This document shows positions 53,887-62,329 of a stretch of DNA of 64,000 nt, one piece after another. The stretch is from NCBI RefSeq assembly GCF_006715725.1, contig NZ_VFNU01000001.1, positions 3,782,001-3,846,000 on the forward strand. The letters are read 5' to 3'. The notes beneath the pieces are model-generated. The model was not told the origin of the DNA and made no database searches. It worked only from the letters and a program-made list of their open reading frames with translations. Every line of letters starts with the position of its first letter. The first letter of the stretch is position 1. The DNA comes from Nocardioides sp. SLBN-35. Its GTDB lineage: Bacteria; Actinomycetota; Actinomycetes; Propionibacteriales; Nocardioidaceae. Both the position numbers and the translations under genes were made by a program.

Positions 53887-54728
53887 GCGAAGACCACCGT
53901 GCGCGCACCGACCAGGAGGACGCGATCCTCGGCGTGCCGCCGTACGGCCCTCGACAGCACGGTGCGCTCGACGTCGCGGCCCAGAGCGACCAGCTGGTCG
54001 GCGGTGTAGGCGTGGCTGACGCGGTGGACGTCTTGCTCGATGATCGGCCCCTCGTCGAGATCGGCGGTGACGTAGTGGCCGGTCGCCCCGATCAGCTTCA
54101 CGCCGCGGGCATGGGCCTGGTGGTACGGCTTGGCACCCTTGAATCCCGGGAGGAACGAGTGGTGGATGTTGATGACCCGCCCGGAGAGCTGGGCACACAG
54201 GTCGTCGGACAGCACCTGCATGTAGCGGGCCAGGACGACGAAGTCGATCCGGTGCTGCTCCACGAGGGTCAGCAGGTCGCTCTCTGCCTGCGCCTTGGTC
54301 TCCTTCGTCACCGGCACGTGGACGAACTCGATGCCGGCCTGCTCCGCGACCGGGGCGAGGTCGGGGTGGTTGGAGACGATGAGGGGGATGTCGACGGGCA
54401 GCTCTCCCGTGCGGTGGCGGTAGAGCAGATCGACGAGGCAGTGGTCGAACTTGGAGACCATGATCAGCACGCGCCGGCGGTGGCTCGCGTCACGCAGGCC
54501 GATGATCGGGTCGAAGTCGGCCAGTGCGTCGTCGAGGCTCCGGCGCACGGCCTCCACGCTCGCCTCGGGCGAGTCGAGCTCGGCGCGGAGGCAGAACGTG
54601 CCGGTGTCGGGGTCGGTGTACTGCTGGCTGTCGACGATGTTGCCCTTGACGTTGACGACGCCGTCGGCGAAGGCACGGACGATGCCGGGTTGGTCGGGGC
54701 AGCGCAGGGTGAGCACGTAGCTGTTCAT
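53883..54728 (-). CDS. purU: Formyltetrahydrofolate deformylase PurU
   Basis: The 281-residue protein has an N-terminal ACT domain ([18 protein letters not shown]) and a formyltransferase-fold domain with [25 protein letters not shown] and DEGPIIEQD, the catalytic Asn/His/Asp set. It hydrolyses 10-formyl-THF to formate and THF. It lies 11 bases after the GcvT-like gene and overlaps folD by four bases. The trio closes a THF cycle that turns a methylene group into formate. Confidence 0.95.
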   Translation of the reverse strand: MNSYVLTLRCPDQPGIVRAFADGVVNVKGNIVDSQQYTDPDTGTFCLRAELDSPEASVEAVRRSLDDALADFDPIIGLRDASHRRRVLIMVSKFDHCLVDLLYRHRTGELPVDIPLIVSNHPDLAPVAEQAGIEFVHVPVTKETKAQAESDLLTLVEQHRIDFVVLARYMQVLSDDLCAQLSGRVINIHHSFLPGFKGAKPYHQAHARGVKLIGATGHYVTADLDEGPIIEQDVHRVSHAYTADQLVALGRDVERTVLSRAVRRHAEDRVLLVGARTVVFA

Positions 54729-54739
54729 GGCAGTTCCTC

Positions 54740-55858
54740 TCAGCCCCGGACGCGGACGCGCTCCGGGTCGTGGATCGGCGTGCGGACGACGACGGCCGTG
54801 CCGCCCTCGTCCCCGAGGCGCAGCTCGGTGCCGATCCTCGCGGCAGGGGCGGCGACGCGAGCCAGTGCGAGGGTCGCACCGCCGAGCGCTGGCGAGGGTA
54901 CCGCCATCGTGACGAAGCCGACGTCCGCCCCGTCCTGGAGCAGTCGGGCCCCGTCGGCGGCGTCGGGCTCGCAGTCGAGGGTCACCGAGACGACGCGGGT
55001 GCGGACGTCGTCCTTGAGCGCCAGCAAGGCCCCGCGCCCCTGGAAGTCGGGCTTGTCGAGGTCGACGGCCCAGCCCATCCTGCACTCGAAGGGTGTGCTG
55101 GTCTCGTCGTACTCCAGCTCGCCCATGATCATCCCCGCCTCGACGCGGACCTGCATGAGCGCGGCTGCCGCCGCCGGCTGCACTTCGAGGTCCTGGCCGG
55201 CCGCGAGGACCGCGTCCCAGAGCTCGAGAGCTCGCTCCACGGGGACCATGACCTCGTAGCCGAGCTCGGCGGTGAAGCCCATGCGGTTGACGTGCGCGGG
55301 AATCCCGGCGACCTCCATCGCCGGGTCGAACGTGTAGTAGGGAAATGCCTCTTTCGACATGTCGCGGTCGGTCAGGCGCTGGAGGAGCGTGCGACTCCGA
55401 GGCCCCTGCACCGAGAGCACGGCCAGCGTGTCGCGGATCTCGTCGACCTGGACGTCGCGTCCGGTGCCGGCGGACTCGAGCGCCTCGCCGGTTGCCGGGT
55501 TGCCGCCGATGATGCGCACGTGTCCGTCGTCGATCACTGCTGCAGTGACATCGTCGAGCATGTGGCCGTCCGGCGAGACCACCACGCCGTAGGCGATACG
55601 TCGCGGGCCGAGGTCGCGAAGGTTGCGTGAGAAGACCGCGTCGGCGACGGCGAGCGCGTCGGCTCCCGTGAGGTCCCACTTGTAGAGCATGGAGAACTCG
55701 AGAACGGCGACCCGGTTGCGGATGGCGTCGTACTCCGTCTCCGGGTCCGCGTACCAGAGCGGTACGGCGAAGCCGTAGACGTCGATCACTTCGCCGGCGG
55801 ACTCAGGGAAGCGCGGCGAGAAGGGGGTCGAGCGAAGCTCGTCGGTCTGGATGGTCAC
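54740..55858 (-). CDS. GcvT-like THF-dependent aminomethyltransferase/demethylase
   Basis: The 372-residue protein has the T-protein fold: MLDDVTAAVI with the catalytic Asp, the pterin-binding GFTAELGYEVMVP, VRVEAGMIMGELEYDE and a C-terminal barrel. Family members move a methylene or methyl group from N-, S- or O-methyl donors to THF (GcvT, DmdA, dimethylglycine oxidase C-domain, gamma-N-methylaminobutyrate oxidase). No FAD domain is fused here; the adjacent P450 may supply the oxidation step. No glycine-cleavage P or H protein is nearby, so a classical glycine role is unlikely. Confidence 0.87.
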   Translation of the reverse strand: MTIQTDELRSTPFSPRFPESAGEVIDVYGFAVPLWYADPETEYDAIRNRVAVLEFSMLYKWDLTGADALAVADAVFSRNLRDLGPRRIAYGVVVSPDGHMLDDVTAAVIDDGHVRIIGGNPATGEALESAGTGRDVQVDEIRDTLAVLSVQGPRSRTLLQRLTDRDMSKEAFPYYTFDPAMEVAGIPAHVNRMGFTAELGYEVMVPVERALELWDAVLAAGQDLEVQPAAAAALMQVRVEAGMIMGELEYDETSTPFECRMGWAVDLDKPDFQGRGALLALKDDVRTRVVSVTLDCEPDAADGARLLQDGADVGFVTMAVPSPALGGATLALARVAAPAARIGTELRLGDEGGTAVVVRTPIHDPERVRVRG

Positions 55859-55879
55859 GAGATCTCCTCGGTCGGGCGG

Positions 55880-57061
55880 TCAGCGGACCGCGATGGGAAG
55901 TGCGGTGATCGAGCGGATGAAGTCGGAGTGGTCGTGGGTCACCGGGCCGGTGAGCTCGAGCGCTGTGAACCGCTCGACCAGGGCCGTGAAGACGACGTGT
56001 GCCTCGGCTCGGGCGAGCACCTGTCCGGCGCAGCCGTGGATGCCTCCGCCGAAGGCGAGGTGCTTGCTGAGGTCCACGTCCCGGTCGAGGCGGAAGCTGT
56101 CCGGTTCCTCGAAGACCTGGGGATCGCGGTTCCCGGCACCGATGAACAGGACCAGGACCTCTTGTGCAGGGATCTCCTGCCCGTCGAGGGTGATCGGTTC
56201 GGTGGTGGTGCGTACGACGAACTGTTCGGGGGTGTCCAGCCGGAGCGTCTCGTTGACGATGGCCTCACGCTGCTCGGGGTGGTTCCGGTACGCGTCGAAG
56301 ATCTCGGGGCGTCGCGCCATGAGCTCGATGCCGTGGGCGATGAGATAGGTGATGTCGAGGTGCCCCACGGCGAAGAGCAGCGTGGTGGAGGCGATCACTT
56401 CGTCGTGCGACATCGTTCCCTCGTCCTCGAAGCCCAAGAAGGCGTCCAGGAGCCCGTCGCCGGGCTGCCGCCGCTTGTCGGCGATCAGGCGCTCGATGTG
56501 GCCGACGAACCAGTCGAACGCCGCGGCAGTTCGGGCCGCCTCGGCCTCCGTCGGAGCGAGACCGAGGCTCTTCCCGAGGTCGTAGGTCGCTTGGCGCACC
56601 TTGGCCCCGTCGGTGTCGGGGACGCCGAGCAGGTGGCTGATGGTGGCGAACGTGATGGGGAAGGCCAGGTCGCGGACCGCATCGAACCTGCGCGGGCCCG
56701 CTGCGATCGCGTCGAGCCGGGAGTGGACCTCGGCACGCGTGATGTCGGTCCAGGTCCTCACCGCCTTGGGGGTGAACCATCGGCTGTGGGTGCGCCGCAC
56801 GCGGGTGTGCTTGGGCGCGTCGGCGCCCAGCATGCTGTCGTGCAACGGGCCGGCGGGGCCGTAGTCGAGCTCGGCGACGCCCAAGGTCCGGTCGTAGAGC
56901 AGGTGCCGGATCGCGTCGTAGGAGGTGATCGCCCAGAACCCGTCGGGATGCCGGTGCACCGGATGCTGCGCCCGCAGCGCCGCGTAGAACGGATAGGGAT
57001 CCGTCCGGTACTCCTCGGTCAGGTACGGCAGCGGGTCGGCCGTCGGCTGCAGGGTCGTCAT
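55880..57061 (-). CDS. Cytochrome P450 (bacterial class, flavodoxin-served)
   Basis: The 393-residue P450 has the heme loop FGGGIHGCAG (Cys344), the K-helix ETLRLDTPEQF and an I-helix reading LLFAVGHLDITYLIAHG. The usual acid-Thr pair is altered: the position of the conserved proton-relay Thr appears to be Ile237, after Asp236. Operon neighbours supply a flavodoxin and an NADPH-flavodoxin reductase, as in P450cin, which also lacks that Thr. With GcvT-like, PurU and FolD proteins downstream, N- or O-demethylation is the likeliest reaction. Substrate unknown. Confidence 0.92.
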   Translation of the reverse strand: MTTLQPTADPLPYLTEEYRTDPYPFYAALRAQHPVHRHPDGFWAITSYDAIRHLLYDRTLGVAELDYGPAGPLHDSMLGADAPKHTRVRRTHSRWFTPKAVRTWTDITRAEVHSRLDAIAAGPRRFDAVRDLAFPITFATISHLLGVPDTDGAKVRQATYDLGKSLGLAPTEAEAARTAAAFDWFVGHIERLIADKRRQPGDGLLDAFLGFEDEGTMSHDEVIASTTLLFAVGHLDITYLIAHGIELMARRPEIFDAYRNHPEQREAIVNETLRLDTPEQFVVRTTTEPITLDGQEIPAQEVLVLFIGAGNRDPQVFEEPDSFRLDRDVDLSKHLAFGGGIHGCAGQVLARAEAHVVFTALVERFTALELTGPVTHDHSDFIRSITALPIAVR

Positions 57062-57070
57062 GGCCGCTCC

Positions 57071-57520
57071 TCAGGCCGCCGCGGTGACCACGTCGGCCAG
57101 GACCGCTTCTGCCCACGCGATCGCGGAGGCGACCAGGTCGTCACTGCTCGACGCGTCATGACGACCGAACTCTCCGAAGCGCTCGGCACCGAGCGCGTCC
57201 AGTCGCTCGGCCACCTGGTCGCCGCCGAGGCTGTAGGACTCTGCGTAGCTGCTGTCTCCGAGACCGAAGATCGCATAGCGGACTCCCGTCAGGTCCGGCC
57301 GCTGCGTGTGGAGCGCCTCCACGAACGGCTGGGCCGAAGCCGGTAGCTCGCCGTCACCGTAGGTGGAGCAGAGCACCAAGTAGACGGTCGACGAGACAAG
57401 GTCACCGGGGTCGAGGTCGTGGAGGTCGACAGCCCGCGCGTCACCGAGCGCGGCGACGATCTCCTCGGCCGCCATCTCGGCATTGCCGGACTCGGTCCCG
57501 TACAGGACGTCGATGCTCAT
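57071..57520 (-). CDS. Flavodoxin
   Basis: The 149-residue protein has the FMN phosphate loop YGTESGNAEMAA, the CSTYGDGELP loop and the GLGDSSY segment of flavodoxin-like domains. The last two are nearer to cytochrome-P450-reductase FMN domains than to long-chain flavodoxins. It overlaps the reductase stop (ATGA) and precedes the P450 by nine bases, so it is the likely one-electron carrier to that P450. Confidence 0.93.
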   Translation of the reverse strand: MSIDVLYGTESGNAEMAAEEIVAALGDARAVDLHDLDPGDLVSSTVYLVLCSTYGDGELPASAQPFVEALHTQRPDLTGVRYAIFGLGDSSYAESYSLGGDQVAERLDALGAERFGEFGRHDASSSDDLVASAIAWAEAVLADVVTAAA

Positions 57521-58761
57521 GCTGGTTCTCCTTCGAGGTGGTTGAGGTGGGGCCGGGCCAGCTGCAGCAGCGCCCGGCGGTCGGTGACCTTGTTCCGGAT
57601 GCGCCCGTCGGCTGCGGTGGCCCGTTCGTAGCGTTCGATGGCGTGCCAGCCGCCGAGATCCGTGGCGGGCAGTGCCATGAAGCAGCGGTGCGGATCGGAC
57701 CGGACCGGCGACGATCGCCGTGCCTCGAGGTCGTCCACGAGGAGTCCTGCGACGACGCGGGCATCGGCGCGCGCCTCGGGGATGGTTCCGCGAGCGCCGC
57801 GCCGCGCCCATCCCACGCAGTACAGTCCGGCGGCGAGCCGTCCCGCGTCGGCCGGGGCGTCGTCCGGGACGAGCGCGGCCGGGCCGGTGAACCCGATGGC
57901 TGAGACGACGACGTCGGTGGCGACGGGACGCTCGGTGCCGGTGGCGTCGGCGAAGACGACCTCTTCCACCCGGGCAGCGCCCTCCATCCGCAACGGGGTC
58001 CAGCCGAACCTGAACCGCACCGTCACCCGGTCGCCGCGTCCCTGCCTCTCCTCGAGATGACGCAGGGCGGCGGCCTGAGGGCTTGCATCGGCGCTGGAGA
58101 GGCCAACGATCTCGAAGGTCGCTCCCCCGATCTGGGCCAGCTCCTTGACCATGGCCGGGTCGAACCTCGCCTGATCCACCGTTCCGCGGCCGGCCACGAC
58201 GAGCTCCTCCACAGGGACGGCGGCCAGCGCCGATGCCACGTTGCCCGGCAGGTCGCTTCCCACGAAGTCGCTCTCCGCCTTCGCGAGCAGACGCACGACG
58301 TCGATGGCCACGTTGCCGTTGCCGATGACCACGGCGCGGCGGCAGAGGAGGGGAGCTGCGTCGCTGACGTCCGGATGTCCGTTCGCCCACCGGGTCAGTC
58401 GGCCGGACGGGATGACACCGGGCAGGTCCTCCCCCGCGATGCCGAGGCGCCGATCGCGGTCCAGGCCGGTGGCGATGACGACGGCATCGAAGCTCGAGCG
58501 AAGGGCTTCGAGGCTGATGTCGATGCCGACGTCGACATTGCCGACGAAGGCGACGTCCGGGTGGGTGAGGACGCGGTCGAACTGCCGGGCGACGGACTTC
58601 GTGCCCTGGTGGTCGGCGGCGACGCCGTACCGGACAAGGCCGAAGGGGACCGGGAGACGCTCCACGAGCGTGATCCGCACTCCGGGGAGGGTCTTGAGGA
58701 GGGCCTGGGCGGTGTAGCAGCCAGCAGGGCCGCTCCCGACGATGGCGACCTGGACGGTCAT
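57517..58761 (-). CDS. Adrenodoxin reductase-like NADPH-flavodoxin reductase
   Basis: The 414-residue flavoprotein has VGSGPAGCYTAQALL (FAD), the RLPVPFGLVRYGVAADH segment diagnostic of the adrenodoxin reductase/FprA family, GNGNVAIDVVRLL (NADPH) and the C-terminal CVGWARRGARGTIPEARADA. It would pass NADPH electrons to the flavodoxin. It starts one base before the end of the permease gene and overlaps the flavodoxin gene by four bases. Confidence 0.93.
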   Translation of the reverse strand: MTVQVAIVGSGPAGCYTAQALLKTLPGVRITLVERLPVPFGLVRYGVAADHQGTKSVARQFDRVLTHPDVAFVGNVDVGIDISLEALRSSFDAVVIATGLDRDRRLGIAGEDLPGVIPSGRLTRWANGHPDVSDAAPLLCRRAVVIGNGNVAIDVVRLLAKAESDFVGSDLPGNVASALAAVPVEELVVAGRGTVDQARFDPAMVKELAQIGGATFEIVGLSSADASPQAAALRHLEERQGRGDRVTVRFRFGWTPLRMEGAARVEEVVFADATGTERPVATDVVVSAIGFTGPAALVPDDAPADAGRLAAGLYCVGWARRGARGTIPEARADARVVAGLLVDDLEARRSSPVRSDPHRCFMALPATDLGGWHAIERYERATAADGRIRNKVTDRRALLQLARPHLNHLEGEPA

Positions 58762-58762
58762 C

Positions 58763-60220
58763 TCAGGCCGCCGTCTCGACAGCGACTTCGACCGCGCCCG
58801 CCCCTGCCCGGCGCCTGAAGGCCGTCGAGACCAGCCAGCCGAGGAGAGTCACCGCAGGCACCGACCAGAGCAGGACGTCACACGTGGTCGCACTGCCGCC
58901 GGTGAGGGTCTGGAAGTTCCTCACGATGATGAAGAGCTCGCCGAGCATCAGCACCACCGAGGCAGCTGGGGCCGCGACGGTGCTCCAGGCGTTGGAGTGC
59001 ACGCGGTGGGCCCGGAAGTAGCGGATGATCGAGACGGAGACGAGCACGTACAGGACGACCAGTGCCGCGACGGCGGTCCCGCTGAGCCATCCGAACAACG
59101 TCGCGACGGGGTTCTTGTCGCCGATCATGAACCAGGCCATCACCAAGACGACCGTGAGCGACTGGACGGCAGCCGCGACCGCGGGTGCCTGGTGCCGGTT
59201 GGTGCGGCTGAGCTGCCGGGGCAGCTCGTCGTGCTCGGCCATGGAGTGCAGGTACCGGTTCACGATGTTGTGGAATGCCAGCAGGCCGGCGAGCAACGAG
59301 GTGCACAGCAAGACGGACGTCAGGTCCGCGGCCCAGCCGCCGAGCACGCTGCTGATCGGCACGAGCACGAAGTTGCCGGGGTCCGTGGCGAGTGTGTCGA
59401 GCGCCGCCCCCTGCGCGCCGCTCGCGCCGTAGTACGAGATGAGCACCCACATGATGAAGGCGAAGAAGACCGCGATCAGGCTCACCGAGAGGTAGGTCGC
59501 GCGGGGAACCGTGCGCTGGGGCTCCCGGGCCTCGCCGGCGTAGATCGCCGTGGACTCGAACCCGAACATCGACGCGATCGCGAACAGTACGGCGATGCCC
59601 GGCGCTCCCGCGGTGATGGCCTGCGGGCCGAAGCTGGCGGCGAGGTCGAAGCCGTGCGGGGCACTGCCCCGGACGATGACGCCGATGGCGAAGGCCAGCA
59701 GGATGGCCACCTCGGCGCTCACCAGCACTGCCATCACCCGCGCCCCCACCTCGATGTTGCGGCAGCCGAAGGCATAGACCAGGGCGACGGTTGCCAGCAC
59801 GATCGCCCACCACGCCACGTCGACGTGCAGGTACCGCGAGATCAGGCCGCTGGCAGTCGCCCCGAAGAGCCCGTACATCGCGGCCTGGATGGTGTTGTAG
59901 GTGATGAGCGCCAGCCAGGAGCCCGCGCGGGCCATGCTCACACCGAGGCCCGCGCGGATGAGCGCGGAGAAGCCGCCGACGCTGTCGACGTAACGGGTGA
60001 TCGTCGTGAAGCCGACCGCGAAGAGGATGATCACGAGGCCCACGACGAGGTAGGCGCCCGGCGCGCCGGCGCCGTTGCCAAGGGCGACCGCCAACGCCGC
60101 CGCGCCGACGATCCCGGTCAACGGCGCCTGGGCGGAGAGGACGAAGAAGAGGATGCCGACCACGCCGACAGCGTCCTTGCGCAACGCAGTGGTGGACCGA
60201 GTGGGTTCGGCGACAGACAT
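58763..60220 (-). CDS. APC-superfamily amino acid/amine permease
   Basis: The 485-residue protein has about 12 membrane helices and the APC signature near the N-terminus (VGILFFVLSAQAPLTGIVG). Fold and the conserved GFESTAIYAGEAREPQRTVPRA indicate an amino acid or polyamine importer. As the first operon gene it probably brings in the P450 substrate, suggesting an amino-acid-like or amine compound. ATG 60220 is preferred; GTG 60226 is two codons upstream. Confidence 0.9.
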   Translation of the reverse strand: MSVAEPTRSTTALRKDAVGVVGILFFVLSAQAPLTGIVGAAALAVALGNGAGAPGAYLVVGLVIILFAVGFTTITRYVDSVGGFSALIRAGLGVSMARAGSWLALITYNTIQAAMYGLFGATASGLISRYLHVDVAWWAIVLATVALVYAFGCRNIEVGARVMAVLVSAEVAILLAFAIGVIVRGSAPHGFDLAASFGPQAITAGAPGIAVLFAIASMFGFESTAIYAGEAREPQRTVPRATYLSVSLIAVFFAFIMWVLISYYGASGAQGAALDTLATDPGNFVLVPISSVLGGWAADLTSVLLCTSLLAGLLAFHNIVNRYLHSMAEHDELPRQLSRTNRHQAPAVAAAVQSLTVVLVMAWFMIGDKNPVATLFGWLSGTAVAALVVLYVLVSVSIIRYFRAHRVHSNAWSTVAAPAASVVLMLGELFIIVRNFQTLTGGSATTCDVLLWSVPAVTLLGWLVSTAFRRRAGAGAVEVAVETAA

Positions 60221-60251
60221 GTACACCCCGCAGAGGTTCGATCGAAGGACT

Positions 60252-60273
60252 AAACTAGCCAGATGACAAGTTC
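60252..60273 (-). promoter_or_regulatory. TetR-type operator, permease side
   Basis: The core AACTAGCCAGATGACAAGTT (60253-60272) is itself an imperfect palindrome. On the minus strand its outer edge reads TAGTTT, a possible -10 element of the permease-P450 operon. Confidence 0.65.
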
Positions 60274-60299
60274 TGGGAACAAGTAACGCGGATCACATC

Positions 60300-60321
60300 G
60301 AACTTGTCAAGTGGCTAGTTT
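60300..60321 (+). promoter_or_regulatory. TetR-type operator, regulator side
   Basis: The inverted copy of the permease-side site, identical at 20 of 22 bases. Its outer edge reads TAGTTT on the plus strand, toward the TetR gene. The two centres are 48 bases apart. Confidence 0.65.
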
Positions 60322-60408
60322 GCTTCGAGTCGCATCTCTGCACCACGCGCGGCGGGGACGCCTCTGCCGGACGGTTCGATAGGTTGATGGCGATCAACGA
60401 GGAGCACC

Positions 60409-61017
60409 ATGAGCAACGAGTCATCCCGCGCCGTGCAATACGGCGGAGGCCGCGAGGCGCTCCTGGAGGCGACGATCCGGGTGGTGGCGCGCGCAGGGTT
60501 GCGCAAGGTGACCAACCGAGCCGTGGCCGAGGAAGCGGGTGTCACGCACGGCTTGGTGAGCCACCACTTCGGGAACCGCGACAACCTCATCGCCGAGGCG
60601 TTGAGGTACGTCCTCGACCGGAGCCTGGACCGGTCGACGCTCGAGTCCGGAACGGGCTCCGTCGACGACTTCGCGCGGACACTGGTGGAGATGGCGACCG
60701 GCGACGCGGACGGGCAGGCATTCCAGTACGAGCTGATCCTCGAGAGCCGCCGGCGGCCAGAACTGCGACCACTGGTGGCCAGCCTCTACGGCACCTATCG
60801 GGATGCCACTCGTCGCGAGCTGGCACGCATCGGGCTGGCCGACACACCAGGTCTGGACCACGCCGTGTTCGCGGCCCTCGACGGGCTGGTCTTCCAGGAG
60901 CTCGCCGATCCCGACCCGGAGCGGATGCAGTCGGCACTCGATGCCCTGCACGACCTGCTCCGCTCCGCCACTGGTTCGCTCGCGACAGCTGCCACGGCGC
61001 GCGCCGCCCAGGGGTGA
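60409..61017 (+). CDS. TetR-family regulator of the P450 operon
   Basis: The 202-residue protein has a TetR helix-turn-helix (ALLEATIRVVARAGLRKVTNR, VAEEAGVTHGLVSHHFG) and a helical ligand domain. AGGAG lies just before ATG 60409, with a TAGGTT hexamer further upstream. Divergent orientation and the paired palindromes in the 188-base gap make control of the P450 operon and itself very likely. The ligand is probably the pathway substrate. Confidence 0.92.
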   Translation: MSNESSRAVQYGGGREALLEATIRVVARAGLRKVTNRAVAEEAGVTHGLVSHHFGNRDNLIAEALRYVLDRSLDRSTLESGTGSVDDFARTLVEMATGDADGQAFQYELILESRRRPELRPLVASLYGTYRDATRRELARIGLADTPGLDHAVFAALDGLVFQELADPDPERMQSALDALHDLLRSATGSLATAATARAAQG

Positions 61018-61095
61018 CAGCGCGCCGAACGGGTCACTGGCTCATCCCACCGGCCGGCCGTAGCTCGACGAGCGCGACACACGGCCTGGACAACG

Positions 61096-61129
61096 CAGAA
61101 GGCCGGATCCTGTCGGATCCGGCCTTCTG
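61096..61129. terminator. Bidirectional terminator hairpin
   Basis: A perfect 15-bp stem (CAGAAGGCCGGATCC, loop TGTC) lies between the TetR gene and the tRNA, which converge. Confidence 0.88.
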
Positions 61130-61137
61130 TGTCTCGG

Positions 61138-61210
61138 TGGAGGTGAGGGGACTCGAACCCCTGACCCCCTGCATGCCATGCAGGTGCGCTACCAGCTGCG
61201 CCACACCCCC
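61138..61210 (-). tRNA. tRNA-Ala (anticodon GGC)
   Basis: The 73-base cloverleaf folds fully: acceptor GGGGGTG/CACCTCC with the alanine identity pair G3-U70, D-stem GCGC, anticodon stem CCTGC/GCAGG with loop ATGGCAT (anticodon GGC), and T-stem AGGGG/CCCCT around TTCGAGT. The CCA tail is not encoded (CC then G follows). It sits upstream of the phosphatase-rsfS-nadD group, as in several actinobacteria. Confidence 0.97.
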
Positions 61211-61290
61211 GGAGTCATCGCTCCGCCCGAAGGCGGGGCAACGACGGAAATACTAGCCACACCCCCAACCCAAGGTGAAATCGGGGGGCG

Positions 61291-61363
61291 GTTTCGAGGC
61301 TCGCTGCGCTCGCACCTCAACCACCGAGGACCGCTCCGCTCGGTCCTCAACCACCGAGGTTGT
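61291..61363. repeat. Dispersed GCTCGC / CTCAACCACCGAGG repeat
   Basis: CCTCAACCACCGAGG occurs at 61315-61329 and again at 61345-61359, each preceded by a palindromic GCTCGCTGCGCTCGC- or GACCGCTCCGCTCGGTC-like block. This text is typical of a repeat scattered through Nocardioides-like genomes (from memory, not searched). The second copy supplies the last codons and stop of the phosphatase gene. Confidence 0.7.
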
Positions 61364-61955
61364 ACGACGCCAGCGCCCACTGCCCCGTCGAGCGCTCCTC
61401 GAGCACCACGCGGGCGCAGTTGCCGAGGGCGCGCAGGTCGTGGGCGAGCTCGCGGGGCCAGCCGAGGAAGCCGACCAGGCCGGAGCGGGTGGCGGCTCCG
61501 TGGGAGACCGCGACTCCCGTCTCGCCGGGACCGAGGGCGGCGGCGAGGTCGGTGACCGCGGCGGTGAAGCGATCAGCGACCTCACGGGTGGTCTCGGCGC
61601 CGGGGATGGCGTCCCACTCGCCGCGCTGGAACAGCGCGAAGGCCGCGGGGTCGCGGGCGTCGAGCTCGGCGTGGGTGAGGCCCTGGTACTCCCCCAGGCG
61701 GAACTCGCGCAGGCGCTCGTCGTACGTCGGCACCAGCCCGGCCTCCTTGGCGATCGTCTCCGCGGTCTGCCGGGCTCGGGCCAGGTCGCTGGACCAGACC
61801 AGGACCGGGTCGAGGGCGGCGATCACGGGCGCGACGGCTCGGGCCTGCTCGAGGCCGGTGGCGTCGAGCTCGACGTCGAGCTGTCCCTGGATCCGGCGCT
61901 CGGCGTTCCAGGCGGTCCGTCCGTGGCGGACCAGGACGATGCGGCGGGCGGTCAC
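61347..61955 (-). CDS. Histidine phosphatase family protein
   Basis: The 202-residue protein has the phosphoglycerate-mutase-like RHG motif (VLVRHGRTAWN), a second Arg in SSDLARARQTAE, Glu in REFRLGEYQG, and the late catalytic His in AVSHGAATR. It is a cofactor-independent-type phosphatase, not a mutase, in the usual rsfS neighbourhood. GTG 61955 overlaps the rsfS stop. The final residues YNLGG are encoded by a dispersed repeat, so the native end may have been replaced. Confidence 0.92.
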   Translation of the reverse strand: MTARRIVLVRHGRTAWNAERRIQGQLDVELDATGLEQARAVAPVIAALDPVLVWSSDLARARQTAETIAKEAGLVPTYDERLREFRLGEYQGLTHAELDARDPAAFALFQRGEWDAIPGAETTREVADRFTAAVTDLAAALGPGETGVAVSHGAATRSGLVGFLGWPRELAHDLRALGNCARVVLEERSTGQWALASYNLGG

Positions 61956-62329
61956 GCCACGGGACCGTGGACCTCGGCGGGGAGGTCGATGGTCGGGCAG
62001 TCGCGCCACAGCCGCTCGAGGGCGTAGAACTCGCGCTCCTCGGAGTGCTGGACGTGGATGACGACGTCGCCGTAGTCGAGCAGCACCCAGCGGCCGTCGC
62101 GGTGGCCCTCGCGGCGGATCGGCTTGGCCTCGAGCTCGCGGAGCTTGTCCTCGATCTCGTCGACGATGGCGCGGACCTGACGGTCATTGGCGCCGGTGGC
62201 GAGCAGGAAGGCGTCGGTGATGGCGAGCTGCTCGCTGACGTCGAAGGCGAGCTGGTCCGTCGCGAGCTTGTCGGCCGCGGCGAGGGCGGCGGCGTGGACG
62301 AGCCGGACGGCGTGGTCGGTGGCGGTCAT
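61952..62329 (-). CDS. rsfS: Ribosomal silencing factor RsfS
   Basis: The 125-residue protein has the RsfS/Iojap core with [41 protein letters not shown] and [10 protein letters not shown]. RsfS binds ribosomal protein L14 and blocks subunit joining during starvation. ATG 62329 overlaps the nadD stop. Standard nadD-rsfS-phosphatase operon. Confidence 0.96.
   Translation of the reverse strand: MTATDHAVRLVHAAALAAADKLATDQLAFDVSEQLAITDAFLLATGANDRQVRAIVDEIEDKLRELEAKPIRREGHRDGRWVLLDYGDVVIHVQHSEEREFYALERLWRDCPTIDLPAEVHGPVA

Noticed and set aside
54740..55858. GcvT-like gene as part of a glycine cleavage system
   Set aside because: No GcvP, GcvH or lipoamide dehydrogenase gene is adjacent; partners are P450, PurU and FolD.
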